Shown: piece after piece, positions 33,776-45,518 of the stretch
Numbering within the stretch: position 1 is the first letter of the stretch
How the letters are laid out: each line of letters opens with the position of its first letter
Assembly (NCBI GenBank): GCA_035610365.1
Contig: CM069432.1
Coordinates: 181,025,027 to 181,089,026 of the forward strand
Reading direction: 5' to 3'
Source of the DNA: Aquatica leii
Taxonomy: Eukaryota; Arthropoda; Insecta; Coleoptera; Lampyridae
Length of the DNA stretch: 64,000 nt
Program-made: the position numbers and the translations under genes
Notes under the pieces: model-generated
Told to the model about the DNA's origin: nothing
The model's input: the letters and a program-made list of their open reading frames with translations, nothing else
The model's database searches: none

Positions 33776-36329
33776 ATTAGTAATCAAAGTTAAACAGAAT
33801 TTTACGAAAAAAAATAATGTAGAAAATAAATAAATTAATTTAAAATTTGTATTGGTAATACCTAACATGACAATTAAAAACTTATGTCAAAACTTGTATT
33901 TAATTTATGTCAACTTGACAGCGTTTACACTATTAGTTATCTGTTACTATTATTTAATTCTTGTTTTTTACTTATCTCTAGTTAAAGAAATGGTGAGTGT
34001 AATTTACTTGCTTTGAATACATGCAATTTGAGTTAACTCTAAATCATTTAGTATTTGAATTTTTTTAATACATTAATTTTAAGCATAACCTAATATGAAT
34101 GAGCTGAAGTGTAAAAAGTATACTAATAATTCAATGACAATATTTTGCTTTTGCAGCCAGTAAATTAAAGAAATCTATTTATATCGAAGCCAGAATCGTT
34201 AACAATGTCGTCAAGTTCTGACAAATGTTGATATGTAAATTTTTTTTCTAAAAGCTTCAACCTAATAACATGTGAATGTGACTGACAAAGCAAATAAGGT
34301 AAATTTGTAAATGTTTACAGATAATTTGTAATTAATAGATATTCTTAAGAATGAAGCTTTCCGAACTAAGAAATTAATAAGATCGTCGTAGTTAAAGAAT
34401 TGAAAAAAATACCTTTTGGAAAACGCAAGAATGTTAATTATTCTAATGGATCAAATATGCTGTAATAATATTTACTGAAAAATTAGTTTAAATATGTGAA
34501 ATGAATTGTCAACAAAAACACATTGTAGGTAAAAGATAACAAGTGATTCAGTGCTTTTGCTTATAATTACATCTAAATGTATAATTTTTTCAATGTATAA
34601 ACCAGTGGTTTGCATTAGTCTTGTAACAATTGATTATATTTAAAGTTATCTTGTGTTATTTATTATCACGTAAGTCCAAAGTGTTTGTGATTAAATTTTG
34701 AACAAGGTAGCGACAATGTGCGAATGAATTATTTTTATAAGATTATAATATAATATGTAGTGAAAGTATACATAAATCTTTATGAAAACTGCAGTAATAT
34801 AAGGATAAATAATAACAAACAGATATCGAACGTGCACGAAAGAAACATTTTGGTATCTTGCAACCATCGATAAACGCCAAAAGATAATTGGTTACTTCTG
34901 AATTATCATGCAGTTCAAAAAAACTGATAAATTTTCTAATAAATACTTACTTTTTTCAGTTAATTTGAGCATGCTATTATAAAATGAGTAATTTTATTTC
35001 AAGGATTGGATTACTTAATCTGTTTATAACACTGCAAAAGCAAAAGTTTAATAAATTATTTTTAACATTTCCTTCCCATCAAAAGAAAACCCTGCAAGAA
35101 AACAAGTAGTTAGAAATTTTTACTTATTCTAATTTTCTTGAACTTCTAAAATATATTTACATTTCATTAGAAGAAAGTCACTAAATGTCAACGTTTACGA
35201 ATATAACCTAAAATATGTAATTTATAAACCACACTTTTTATGCTGTAAAACTAATGAAATACCTTTTACATGACCCTCAATGATTTTGTTTTTAAATTTT
35301 ATAATTTGTGATGCAGGGAATATTTGTAAAAGTCTTATAAATTATGTTCTTATAATTCATTATCTTCTACGTTAATAGGTTTGACCTGTACGGAAATGAC
35401 TTTGACCTGTACGGAAATGAAATTATACAATCACAATGCACAACGTTGCCTACTCGCAATTAAACATACAGTGTATCGTATTGTCTGTTAGTCGTAGAAA
35501 AAATGCATTTTATTTATCGTTGTTGTTACTGAGTTTGAATATTTAACTTATAGTTATATTTTTGAGTACGTAAATTGAGCATAAAATAAATCACAAATAA
35601 TACATATCTTGTTTTGTAATTTATCTTATCCACACATTATTTAAAAATTACAATATAACCGCATAAGTTTTTTAAATTGTTAGTATAAAAAAATATTATA
35701 TTCAACGAAAAATATTTTTTTTTGTTTTGCAATATTTGTAAATTTTTTACACTTTTTAAATATTTCAAATGTGTAACCGTGTCTATCATATGTGCAAATT
35801 GTGACTTACATAACAGTAACCAAATACAAATAGAGCAAAAATTGCTTAAACAATTGAAACATATGTAAAGTAGATTAAAAGTTTTTAAACATTACTAATT
35901 AAATTATTTAAATATTGGATGACTAAACTAATGAATTATGGTTTTGATGAGATTTTGTTAAGTATTCAATAGGCGAAGTATTTTATAGTCATACAGTGCT
36001 TAGACAAATTACCATTTTTTTAAAAACAAGATTTTTTGTATGAATATTATGTATACATGTTTTAAAATAATAAAAAATAATTTACATGCATTGCAAAACA
36101 TAACGTAATATAACTAAATAGAATGAGTTATCAATTTGTAATCTTGGAATAAAGTTATTGAAAAAAAAGTTTATAGTATGCTATTGCATCTAAAAATCCA
36201 ATTATTTATATAAATTTGAAATGTTTTTGGAACGCCATCCTGTAGCAAAATTACCACGTATGATATATAGAAAACGTAAGAAACGTAAAGTAAATTCTCG
36301 AAAATAATGCAAATCCTTTTGGACTGCGA
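33776..36329. other. 2.5 kb AT-rich spacer, no gene seen
   Basis: A 21-bp direct repeat occurs twice in tandem around 35380-35421 (core TTTGACCTGTACGGAAATGA). Nothing else is recognisable. Confidence 0.45.
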
Positions 36330-36612
36330 TTAATCGGAGAAAACTTTGTTTTTATTCAGGATAATGATTTTACAAATAATGCAGTGGCCGTCTTAGAGCT
36401 CAAATCTCAACCCTCTAGAGTTACTATGAGATGAAGTCGATCGAAGGATAAAGAAACACTGTCCAACGTCCAAGCAACACCTTTGGCAGCTTCTCCAAAC
36501 TACTTGAAATCATTTGTGCAACGAAAGATTAAGGAAATTAACTGAACGAATGCCGCGAGTGGTGCAAGCCGTATTGAACGCGAAAGGAGAATATTTCTAC
36601 GAAAAGAAAGTA
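36330..36612 (+). pseudogene. Tc1-like transposase C-terminal half
   Basis: FGLRLIGENFVFIQDNDFTN (about 36333-36382) corresponds to the second catalytic Asp block of Tc1 transposases (usually Q-D-N-D-P-K-H-T). After a deleted and degenerate stretch, the C-terminal helix region reads HLWQLLQTT, a TGA at 36505-36507 in place of the Trp expected there, then RLRKLTERMPRVVQAVLNAK and GEYFYEKK. This is the typical Tc1 end (S-M-P-R-R-x-x-x-V-I-x-x-K-G). The segment with the third catalytic residue (P-D-x-N-P-I-E) is missing. Orientation is plus. Confidence 0.75.
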
Positions 36613-36857
36613 TATAGATTTAAAGTTATTAATGCCCGGTTTTGTCTTAATATTTAATAATTTTTTACTGCTAACATTAGATCTAATACTATAGCATCAA
36701 TAAATTACAGTTTAAATTTAATTTCTTTATTTTATTAGCATTATTGTTAAAATATAGTAATTGCTCTTGTAACGGAAGTTACTATTGTTGATTTAAAACT
36801 TATAAGTTTGTTGTAATATTTGGGAATTGCTTTAAAAATTCTATTGTCGGTAGTGCT

Positions 36858-36965
36858 AGTGGACTTACCTTTAGTACTTTTTTCTTCCGAGGCTAGCTCA
36901 GTATAGAAAGGGTGAAATAGTAAACAGTGAAAAAACTTTATAGATTCATCAAAGTTAAAATATTA
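36858..36965 (-). repeat. second copy of the 7262-7375 exon-like segment
   Basis: Shares GGCTAGCTCA, CTTTTTTCTTCCGAGG and CAAAGTTAAAATATTA with the first copy, in the same direction. The minus strand has a GTAAGT donor at its end. Confidence 0.4.
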
Positions 36966-38084
36966 CTAATAATTACGAGTCATAACAATTTATTTGTACG
37001 AACAAAATTTTTACAAATGTTATGATCAAAAATTGATAACACACAAAAAGTCGTTAAGTTATTAAATACATTTTTTAGTGTACAACAATGTACACTAGTT
37101 ATCAAACAACCAATTTTAAAAATTTAAAATAACATTTTAAGACTTAACGTAAAAACGTTTTTCTTAACTACCATTTTAACGAAATAGTTTACACCAAACA
37201 ACCTAAAGCAAAAAAAACAACGAACTATGAATTTTTTTAATTTAATAAAAGTGTTTATACTTTAAAACAAGCAATATTCTTACAAAATATTTTACTGGAT
37301 CAAACTTTACTAGAATAATAGGTTCAGGAATAAAAATGCTAATCAATGCTATATTTAAAGTAGAATAATAAATACATTGTGTAAATTTTAATACATATAG
37401 AAGATCAAATCATAACAATAATACATTTTGGATTGTGCTGTTATATTTATTGTAATATATTACTGTCACCTAAAAAAAGAACATAATAATTTATGTTCAA
37501 AAGCTTGTAAATTAATGGAATACAACAAATATTATACCATTAAACAAAACAGTTATTATGTTTATATTTAAAATATATAGCGGATATTAATTATTGTTTT
37601 GATGTGTAAGACATAAAAAAATAAAATTGTCGTAGTATCCAAAAAACATATATAGGAATTTAATTTGAAATCAAATCACAAACATTTTCGATGCTGTTAA
37701 ACATTTAACTTTTTATTAAGTAATTATACTTTTTTGCATTTTTCCTTTATTTTATGTTATCTTTTTTATAAATGTAGGTTTAAAATGCGTTCTGTAAACA
37801 AAAGACAATGTGTTTTATTAAATAAGATAAAAACATCAAGAATATTTTTTCTCATAATTTACAAGGACTTCAGAAATTATTGTTTCTTACATGACATATA
37901 CATATGTTAAGCAGCCAACATTACGTGAGTTGATATAAAGTAAAACAAAAATTACTAAATGAGAAATTTGATTTGTAACTTCTAAATTAAGATTAATTAA
38001 TTAATTAAAAAGGGTAACGCTTTAACAACAATATATGTTTATTTGAAATAATAATAGGTAAAAACAATTATTTAGAACTTATAA
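36966..38084. other. AT-rich spacer, no gene seen
   Basis: No recognised feature. Confidence 0.4.
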
Positions 38085-38345
38085 ACGATGATCAATGTGT
38101 TGTTCTTCAGCTTCAATACATGTGTTAACTCTCCTTTCTAAGTTTTAGAAAACATTTGAAATCTCATCAATTGCAACATTTGGAATAGCACCAATAATTG
38201 TATGTTCTAAGCCCTCAATTTTGCACAAACGATTTTTACATGCCGTATTTTTCAATTTCCGTAAAGGTAAAAATCTTGTAGCTTAAGATCTAAAGATCCT
38301 GGAGAATATAACTTTTGATTTATTACACTTTTATTGTAGAATTGT
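38085..38345 (-). pseudogene. mariner-like transposase C-terminus
   Basis: Minus-strand pieces in two frames: LDLKLQDFYLYGN (about 38305-38260), corresponding to the S-P-D-L-x-P-x-D-F-x-L-W-G block with the third catalytic Asp, and LEHTIIGAIPNVAIDEISNV followed by NLERRVNTCIEAEEQHIDH (about 38200-38100), the typical end R-R-x-x-x-C-I-E-x-x-G-x-H-x-E-H. It belongs to the insect mariner-like group that also supplies the N-terminal fragment at 57451-57905. Frameshifts between the blocks make it a relic. Confidence 0.65.
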
Positions 38346-39059
38346 TAAACAGGTTTAATTGTAGCTCAAGTGGTATAAGCGCTTGCAGTGTTTTACTGAG
38401 AACAACTAAATTAAAGTTTGTTATCTAACTGTTTAAAAATTAACACAAAACATCAAGGAAACGTTCCGCGTTTACAGTATTGTAAGAAAATATTTGACTT
38501 CTTAATATTGTAATCTATAAACCGACTTTAGAAGGTTGTTATTGTAGTTTTCACAAAAATATGTAGTTTTTTGGTTGATTTTTTTCATATCCAATTAAAA
38601 ACCGTAATTCGTAAAATTCAGAAAGCTATCGTTATTATATATTTATTAAACTATTCACAAAATTGTACACGTTGCAAATTGTTAAAATCACGTAGTTTTT
38701 AACCATAAACTTGTTTTTTATTATGCTTTGTGGCAAATTCTTAGTGACAATCTTAAAATTTTAATGCTTATAAATTAAAAATTGAATTTAGAATAAGTTT
38801 ATATGTGTTTTCGCAAATAATTTTGCTACATACAATTACAAATGTCTTCGACAATAGGTGCAGTGCACCATTGCAGTTTACAACAAATTTTGTGGTAGTT
38901 GGTATAACAACAGAAATGGACAAATGAAAATTAAATTTAAAACTGACAACTTTTGTTTTCATAGTTACTACATTAAATTTAAATAAAAACGAATGCTTTT
39001 TCATGTACGCAACCTGTTTAATATTACATTTTTAAATTTTGATTTTAAATTTCCCATTG
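38346..39059. other. AT-rich spacer, no gene seen
   Basis: 38365-38391 looks like a tRNA D-arm (TAGCTCAAGTGGTATAAGCG) but no T-arm follows. Confidence 0.4.
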
Positions 39060-39321
39060 TTGAAAGAAGGGGTTGTATCTTAAGAGGTGCAGCATTAATA
39101 TTGTAAGAAGCTTTAATGCCGAATGTTAGCACGTTTATATATTCTTATTAAAATTACAACTTTTACAATAATTTTCCAACATAAGTGTCTAAGCAACAAT
39201 TTCAATTATGGTCCATCGAGTCGTATTAAAATATATAAAAACTAAGAAAAAATAGTGAAAATCAGTTCGTTCATTCATCGAAGGGCAGCATCGATTGTAG
39301 ATACATACAGTCGGCCAGAAT

Positions 39322-39365
39322 CAACATTCAAGTATTACTACCTAGGTAGTAATACTTGAATGTTG
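39322..39365. repeat. perfect 44-bp palindrome
   Basis: Each half is the exact reverse complement of the other with no spacer; the centre is CCTAGG at 39341-39346 and the arms begin CAACATTCAAG. It lies inside the degenerate BEL-Pao reverse transcriptase and was probably made by a small inverted duplication. Confidence 0.9.
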
Positions 39366-39399
39366 CTGCGTCAGATACTAGAATTTCGTCTGCTTTCTC

Positions 39400-39880
39400 T
39401 TTTCGTGATTGATGCCGGTGAGATCAGGATTCAGTACTTGGCTGAGCAGTTCCAGTAAATGTAGGACCTTTTTATCCATTCGTTTACAATTCTATCCAAC
39501 ATTCAACATTCCAAATTATTATCACATTTCACGCCTATTAGAGATGATTAAAATACAAAAACTTTAGGTCTCCATTGGAAACACTAAGCCGACGTGCTGG
39601 TTTTTAATATCAGTTTAACTACTTCGACTAAAAATAAAACAAAAAGAACAGTTCTTGCTAGTATTGCACATATTTACAATCCGCTTGGCGCTTTAGGTGC
39701 GTGCACAATTTCAGCAAAAATCATATTATAAAGGCTTTGGCAAGAAAGGTCGAGATGGGACGAATCGATTCCTCAAAATGTTTTAACTCAATGGTAGAGT
39801 TCATTTCAAGACAAGAACCGCTGGCGCTGCGCAGAAACCAATTTTGTTCCAAATGTTAGTACACTAGCCTAACCAAAAAA
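39400..39880 (+). pseudogene. BEL-Pao reverse transcriptase C-terminal region
   Basis: DAGEIRIQYLAEQFQ, then KTLGLHWKHSADVLVFNISL (about 39555-39615), TKRTVLASIAHIYNPLGALG (about 39643-39702), KIILRLWQERSRWDE in slightly broken frame. The blocks K-T-L-G-L-x-W, S-x-x-x-x-I-x-D-P-L-G and L-x-Q-x-L-W-x-x-x-x-x-W-D are diagnostic for BEL-Pao pol. The catalytic Y-V-D-D region upstream is not readable. Stop codons and shifts are present. 39880-40180 shows no clear similarity and may be another small insertion. Confidence 0.75.
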
Positions 39881-40180
39881 CGTTTGCACTTTTCATACGG
39901 CGTTTGAGGTGTCCACATTTATTCCACAAGTTGTTACAAACTATTTTTCATTTTTGTGTTTTATATTTTTTTATATTATATATATCGCCTTGTATGCATT
40001 CATTTTTTAGTTAAATTAAAGATAAACCATTACAGTAAATGCACATTGTTTACAGATGATGTCTTCAGTTAGAGTTTATTTCGCATAATCATCAAACTCC
40101 AAATTTATCCGACGCGCAGCTCACGGTTCTTTAGTCGTGAAATGATCTCTAACAATTTGTTCGCGAATTATCGGAGTTAA

Positions 40181-40370
40181 ATCGTATCTAAATTTCTAGA
40201 AACGTAAAGTAAAAAATGATGTTTCTTATGAAATGCACGTATTCTCTGATGCTAGTAATGCTGCGTATGGCGCCACTATTTATGTCAAAAGTCTAGATCA
40301 AAACGGAGTTTTATCAATTTATTTATTATGCGCAAAAATTAAAGTCGCGCCGTTAAAAACTATTACTATA
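40181..40370 (+). pseudogene. BEL-Pao RNase H, left half before the nested element
   Basis: ISRNV in the linker, then YEMHVFSDASNAAYGATIYV (about 40228-40287) with the first RNase H Asp, and KIKVAPLKTIT. The sequence is cut at the TA dinucleotide 40369-40370 by a Tc1-like element and continues at 42696. Confidence 0.82.
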
Positions 40371-42693
40371 GTCCAAATTTTCTAACTTTGAAAGTGCGTC
40401 ATAACTGACGTCACTTTTAATGTAAATGCCACTACCAAAGTATCAATTCAACTAATAATTACTAAATTATTATTTTAGTTTTTTTGGTAGAAAAATATAA
40501 ATATTCTTGACATATTTTCTTTAAATATGGCAATAAGTAATCTTTTGTATAAAACACGAGTATTTAGAATAAGCAAAGCTATTTAAAAGTATAACAACAG
40601 TAAATGTTTTATTTGTCAAGTTGGTACCGGTAGCGGAAATGCCGGTTTGAAAGTATCATATTTATTCTCATTCTAACCTCGCTTTTGTGTTATTTAATTT
40701 TATTCATTTCATTTCTTGTCAATCAGTTCTATTTAGATCTCTACTGCCGTTCTGTTAATAATTACGCGCTGTGTTAATTAAATATGCCCAAAGCACTACA
40801 ACAACAATCAAAAGAACTTGTAAGTCTTTTGATTAATTATTTCGTACAGGAGAAGAATAACTGGGGATTGCTTTTGCCACTAAATTGTATTCGTGAGGTA
40901 ATTATCTATATTGTTTCTTAAAATTGTATTATCTGTTATGTTTTCAATTGCATTAGCGCGTTTGTGAAGCACTGCAAATTAGTATGACTACCGTAAGTGG
41001 TATATCAGCTGCTGCTAAACGTAATGAAGTGTTAGCCGGTCCTAGCAAAGACAGGCAACGACAACAACCAGTACGTAGCATAGATACTTTTACTAGTACA
41101 GCAATTAGGAATGCAGTATACAAGATGTATCAACCAAGTAAGTTTAATTTACTAAAAGAATTTATTTACACTTACTTTCGTTTATAGAACAACATATTAC
41201 GGTGGTTACTTTATTAAATCATCTCAAACAACACTTTATTTACAATGGAAGCAACGTTATGTAAGATATTACATGATATCGGTTTTCAATGGAAGAAGGA
41301 TAATCCACGAAGAGGATTAATGGAATTGCCATATGTAGCATTACTTTGTATGAGTTTTTTAAGAGAATACGTTCGTAACCTAAACAATCACTTTTGGGAA
41401 TTTGTGTATTTAGACAAAACTTGGATTTATGAGAATGGTACAATCACCCGATCATGGCAAGATAATAATGTAAAATGTTAAGAAAATTAAGGGCGAAGGA
41501 AAACGGTTTGTGCAAGCAACCTTTTAATTGTTTTGTACTTAATTGCTTATTTGCAGGTATATTATAGTACATGCAGGTAACAAAAATGGTTTTATTCCTG
41601 GAGCATCTTTAGTTTTTTCTTCTAATACAAAAAACCCAGATTATCATGGAGAAATGAATCAAAATAATTTTTTACAATAGTTTGAGAACCAGCTGTTAAA
41701 AAATCTCAAGAATCGATCTCTTATTATTATGGATAACGCTCGATACCATAGTTCAGTTGAAAAAACTACTCCGACAGCAACATGGAAGAAAGTCGAGATA
41801 CAGAATTCGCTTACAACTAATGAAATAACATATGACCCAAACTTGTTGAAACCACAACTATTGTCATTAATGAAAAAGTGAGTTTATTGCAATCCAGTAT
41901 TTTATTATTAATAAATAAATTTTAGACATAAACCACCAAAAAAATACATTGCTGATCAGCTGGCCGAAAAATATAAACATAAAGTACTTCGCTTGCCGCC
42001 ATATCATTGCATTTTCAACCCTATTGAATACATTTGGTGTATAGCTAAAAATTATTTCAATAGGCATATAGGAAGAGATGGTAACGGTATGAATAATGCA
42101 GTTCGTATGTGGCATGAATCGTTAAATCATGTAACACCAGTGATGTGGTCAAATTCAATTAGTCACTGCGAAAAAATTATACAAGACTGGTGGAACCGAG
42201 AAGTAGGTTTTGACAAAAAGATGTTCAACCTTTAATAATAAATTTAAATGAGAGCGACGATAGTAGTGAACAAGACTCCGACACTGAGTAGGTTCCTATA
42301 TATTTTATATTTGAAATCGTTTCTGTGAATATTCATGTTAAAACGAATTGTATAATGAAATTAAATAATTAAAATATGTGTAATTTAACGTTTAATTTCA
42401 TTTTATCCTTTCGAGTAGGTAATTCCTATGTAAATTTAGAATTATTGTAGTTTTGTTGTAGGTATTTATGTTTAGATGTCGATCGATTAATCAATTCTTA
42501 AATTTTTTGTGAAGTACACATAAGGAGAATAATAAGTTATTTATAGAAAAACTAAAAGTTTGTTGTAACATACTAAAAATGAGGTTACATTTAATCACCT
42601 AATTCGTTGACGTTTGCACACAACTTAAAAAAAGCTGGCAACCATGTATTCATTTTCATTGATGACGCACTTTCAAACTTATAAGAATTTAAG
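40371..42693 (+). mobile_element. Tc1-like DNA transposon with 32-bp TIRs, nested in BEL-Pao
   Basis: Flanked by TA on both sides (40369-40370 and 42694-42695). The left end and the reverse complement of the right end align over 32 bp without a gap. The inner 16 bp, TTTGAAAGTGCGTCAT, are identical and the outer 16 match at about nine positions. The interior encodes one spliced transposase. Removing the element rejoins BEL-Pao RNase H sequence at both sides. Confidence 0.82.
40784..42235 (+). pseudogene. Tc1-like (DDE_3-type) transposase with four introns
   Basis: Cut-and-paste transposase. Exon 1 starts MPKALQQQSKELVSLLINYF at 40784. Inferred GT-AG introns are 40898-40956, 41138-41187, 41506-41556 and 41878-41925, each 48-59 nt; spliced frames join well at each. 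Helix-turn-helix region: VCEALQISMTTVSGIS. Catalytic region: FVYLDKTWIYENG (first Asp kept; the next Glu of the usual L-D-E-T-W is Lys), IIMDNARYHSS (second Asp), LRLPPYHCIFNPIEYIW (Glu). It ends GFDKKMFNL at 42235. Defects: a frameshift after YNGSNV at about 41257 and a TAG for Trp at 41678-41680. It is therefore a recently dead copy; overall the gene is still easy to read from end to end. Confidence 0.85.
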
Positions 42694-42695
42694 TA

Positions 42696-44200
42696 TATAA
42701 CAAAGTTTAAATTGTGTGGAGCGTTACTTTTGGCTCGTCTTGTACAAAGTACGGAAATCTTTAAATTTAACATTCGATAATATTCATTCGTGCGACTCCA
42801 CTATCGTCTCAGGATGGATAAATACGGAACCAAATCTACTAAAAACGTTTGTCAGATATCGGATTGCAGAAATTCAGCGTAAGATTAAACAAGATATGCG
42901 GCATCATGCAGATTCAAAGGACAAACCGGTAGATTTTGACTCACGAGGTGTAGAGTTCTTCTTAGTTGTAACCTATGCTGGCATGGTCCTACTTGGTTAC
43001 AAAATGTCTACAGTTACTCAGATAATTGAGCATCCCCACAGGAATTTCCGGAAACACCCAAATCTAAAGATATTTTTAGTTTAACTAGTATTGAGGAAAC
43101 AGATAAGTTCATGTTTAGATTTTCTAACTTAAATAAGTTAAAGCGATGCACTGTCTACATTCTTCGATTTGTGAGTTACTGCAAAATGCCACAAAACAAA
43201 TGCGTTCTTGGTCCACTTTAAGTACAAGGATTACGCAATTCATTGGTATGTCTTATAAAAATGACTCAAAGGCAACGTTTTACGCGCGAAAATTGGAAAT
43301 TGCAACAAAACAAAGATATTAGTGCAAATAGTAAATTTTTTTCTTTGCACCTATTTTTTGACGCCGGTGGTGTATTGCGTGCCAGGAGACGATTAAAAAA
43401 TTATTCTTTCAGTTTTAATAAGAAACACCCGATACTAATTCCATCTAATCATTTTTGTGAATTGATATTAGGTACTTTGCACAAAAAGCTGTTTTGAGCC
43501 GGTCCACAACTACTTTTAGCATCTGTAAGAGAAAAGCTTCGGCCACTTTACGGTAGAAATGCTGCCAAAAAAAAAAATCTTCTGTATATTATGGGCTATT
43601 TGTCTAAATATCGTGTTAACCCATCAGGTCCATTCTATATCATTAATGTTGACTATGCAGGAAATGTTTTTATTAAAGATAGGAAAGGACGTGGTTGCAA
43701 AATTTTAAAGGCATACGTATTTTTATTAATTTGTTTTACAACACCTGCTGTTCATTTAGAGTTAGTAATGGAACTAATTTTTTGGGCGCTAATAATGAGA
43801 TGCAAAGTTTTGGCAAATTTATCATAAAACATAAAAATCCCATTGAAAAATCGTGTTCAAATCAAAATATTGATTAGCATTTTATACCGCTATACTCGCT
43901 ATATTTCGGTGGCCTTTGGGAGGCCGGTGTAAAATCGAGTTTCATCTTAAAATAGTAATAGGCAATGTCTATCTTACGTACGAAGAATTTAGTACAATAT
44001 TTACTTAAGTAGAATCAATTCTTACTTGTTGTCCTTTATCACAGCTTTCCACCGATTCTGACGATTTGCTTACTAACAAACTTTATTCTAACTATGAAAA
44101 ACAGTTAAACAAACATCCAGGATCGTGCTACGATAGCAAAATAAAAGTAATGTTTAAAAACGTTACGCTGTCATATTTTGATTTGCAGCGAAAGAATCGT
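42696..44200 (+). pseudogene. BEL-Pao RNase H right half and integrase
   Basis: Resumes with L-C-type sequence, then CDSTIVSGWINTEPNLL (about 42800-42845), the end of RNase H, and VRYRIAEIQ. Integrase zinc-binding region: LRARRRLKNYSF, HPILIPSNHFCELI, LASVREKLRPLYGR (about 43375-43557). Core: GPFYIINVDYAGNVFIKDRK (first catalytic Asp) and TPAVHLEL. About 35 codons with the second Asp are deleted near 43762-43770, and the reading resumes at SNGTNFLGANNEMQSFGKFI. The motif FGGLWEAGVKSS follows at about 43901-43937, with a TAG for the expected Trp at 43875-43877. After TYEEFSTIFT the sequence degenerates. Confidence 0.8.
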
Positions 44201-45518
44201 ATACCTTGAACTTCGTATATCATTTATTCTGTATTGAGGTTTTGTTCGCATATACTATACAAAGACATGAACATATCAAAATCTAAATTGCAAACTCTGA
44301 TATAACAAATCTCTGCAGGTAACATCTTATACTAGAAGATATTAATAAATTTATATAAGCGATTTTTCTTAACTTTTTCCAACGATTACTGTATACGTAG
44401 CTCGATGGATATTAGACAAATCACAACCTTGTTGGACAATACATTTTAATTTCGCATTCCTAATAGGGAAACTTCTAAAAACATAACACATATATTTTTT
44501 TAATGATAATTGTTACTTTAAATAGTTATTATTAGTTATATTTTCTTTTGTCTTTTTTTGGGCACTTTGCTTTACCACATTTATTTCAGTACGTGATCTC
44601 GAACTTCAAGTTTTAAAATTTAATTTGTTCACCAGTTGAGCAGAAGTGAATAGTTTTATCAGGTCGGGTCGGTAAGTTTAATTTATTTTTATTAATTTGT
44701 TGTACAAAAAATGTATATGAATATGTGATAACAGTAATTTTTTAATTTAAAAAATACTAAATTTTTAATAAAAAAATTAGATTCTTATAGTTAAAAAATA
44801 AAATATTGATATACAATAAGTTATAAAGTTTGTTTGTATTATACTATTTAAACAGAGAACATACAACATAATTAGTAACGATATAACTAAAATTGTATTT
44901 TTAACACATTTTTTCAATGTTTTAATACAAAAAAAATTAAAAAAAGGATTTATTCTAATAGTGAAAATAATAAAAAACCATACTTTGAACTTATATTTAA
45001 AAAAAAATAATTTTTAATATCATACTTGTTTACTTTGACGCTTTATAATAAATTTGAATATATTTAAAACTTAAAATTAAACTTAAATTAGCGTTCATTA
45101 TTCAATAAGTATGTAAGTGACACAACTCAATCGCGTTTAACAGCCAATGAAAAAATGTTTTATTCACGAAAAATATTGTAAATGAAAAGAAATTTAAAAT
45201 TTTAATATCAATTGAATTTTTTTTATGTTTGATTATTAATCTATTCTATGTTTTTTAAGCCGCGCACTAGTTACTTTTAAATTAATATTAGATAGATACA
45301 ATTCCTAAACGTTAAAAATGCATTTTTACAAAATACATGAAACAATTTATAACAAAACTATCATAATTTTAAATATTTTTTTTACATTTCACTATTATTG
45401 AATTTGTTAGAAAATGTAGAAAGGCGTTAAAGTATAAACACTCAATTTTGGCATATAAAATTTTTTAATAAAAACTGTTCAGAAATTATTTAATACGTAG
45501 TATACGTCTAAAGTTAGT
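44201..45518. other. AT-rich spacer, no gene seen
   Basis: Extremely AT-rich from 44700 on. No recognised feature. Confidence 0.45.

Larger units (their letters stand above)
39060..44200 (+). mobile_element. BEL-Pao LTR retrotransposon, pol only, with a nested Tc1-like element
   Basis: Reverse transcriptase remains at 39400-39880, RNase H split by the nested element (40205-40360 and 42705-42850), and integrase at 43243-44060 are in the BEL-Pao order on the plus strand. Gag, protease and LTRs are not recognised. The left limit is approximate. Confidence 0.78.

Noticed and set aside
38358-38402. tRNA-like D-arm (TAGCTCAAGTGGTA) as a tRNA gene or SINE head
   Set aside because: No acceptor pairing, no proper anticodon arm and no GTTCGA box downstream.
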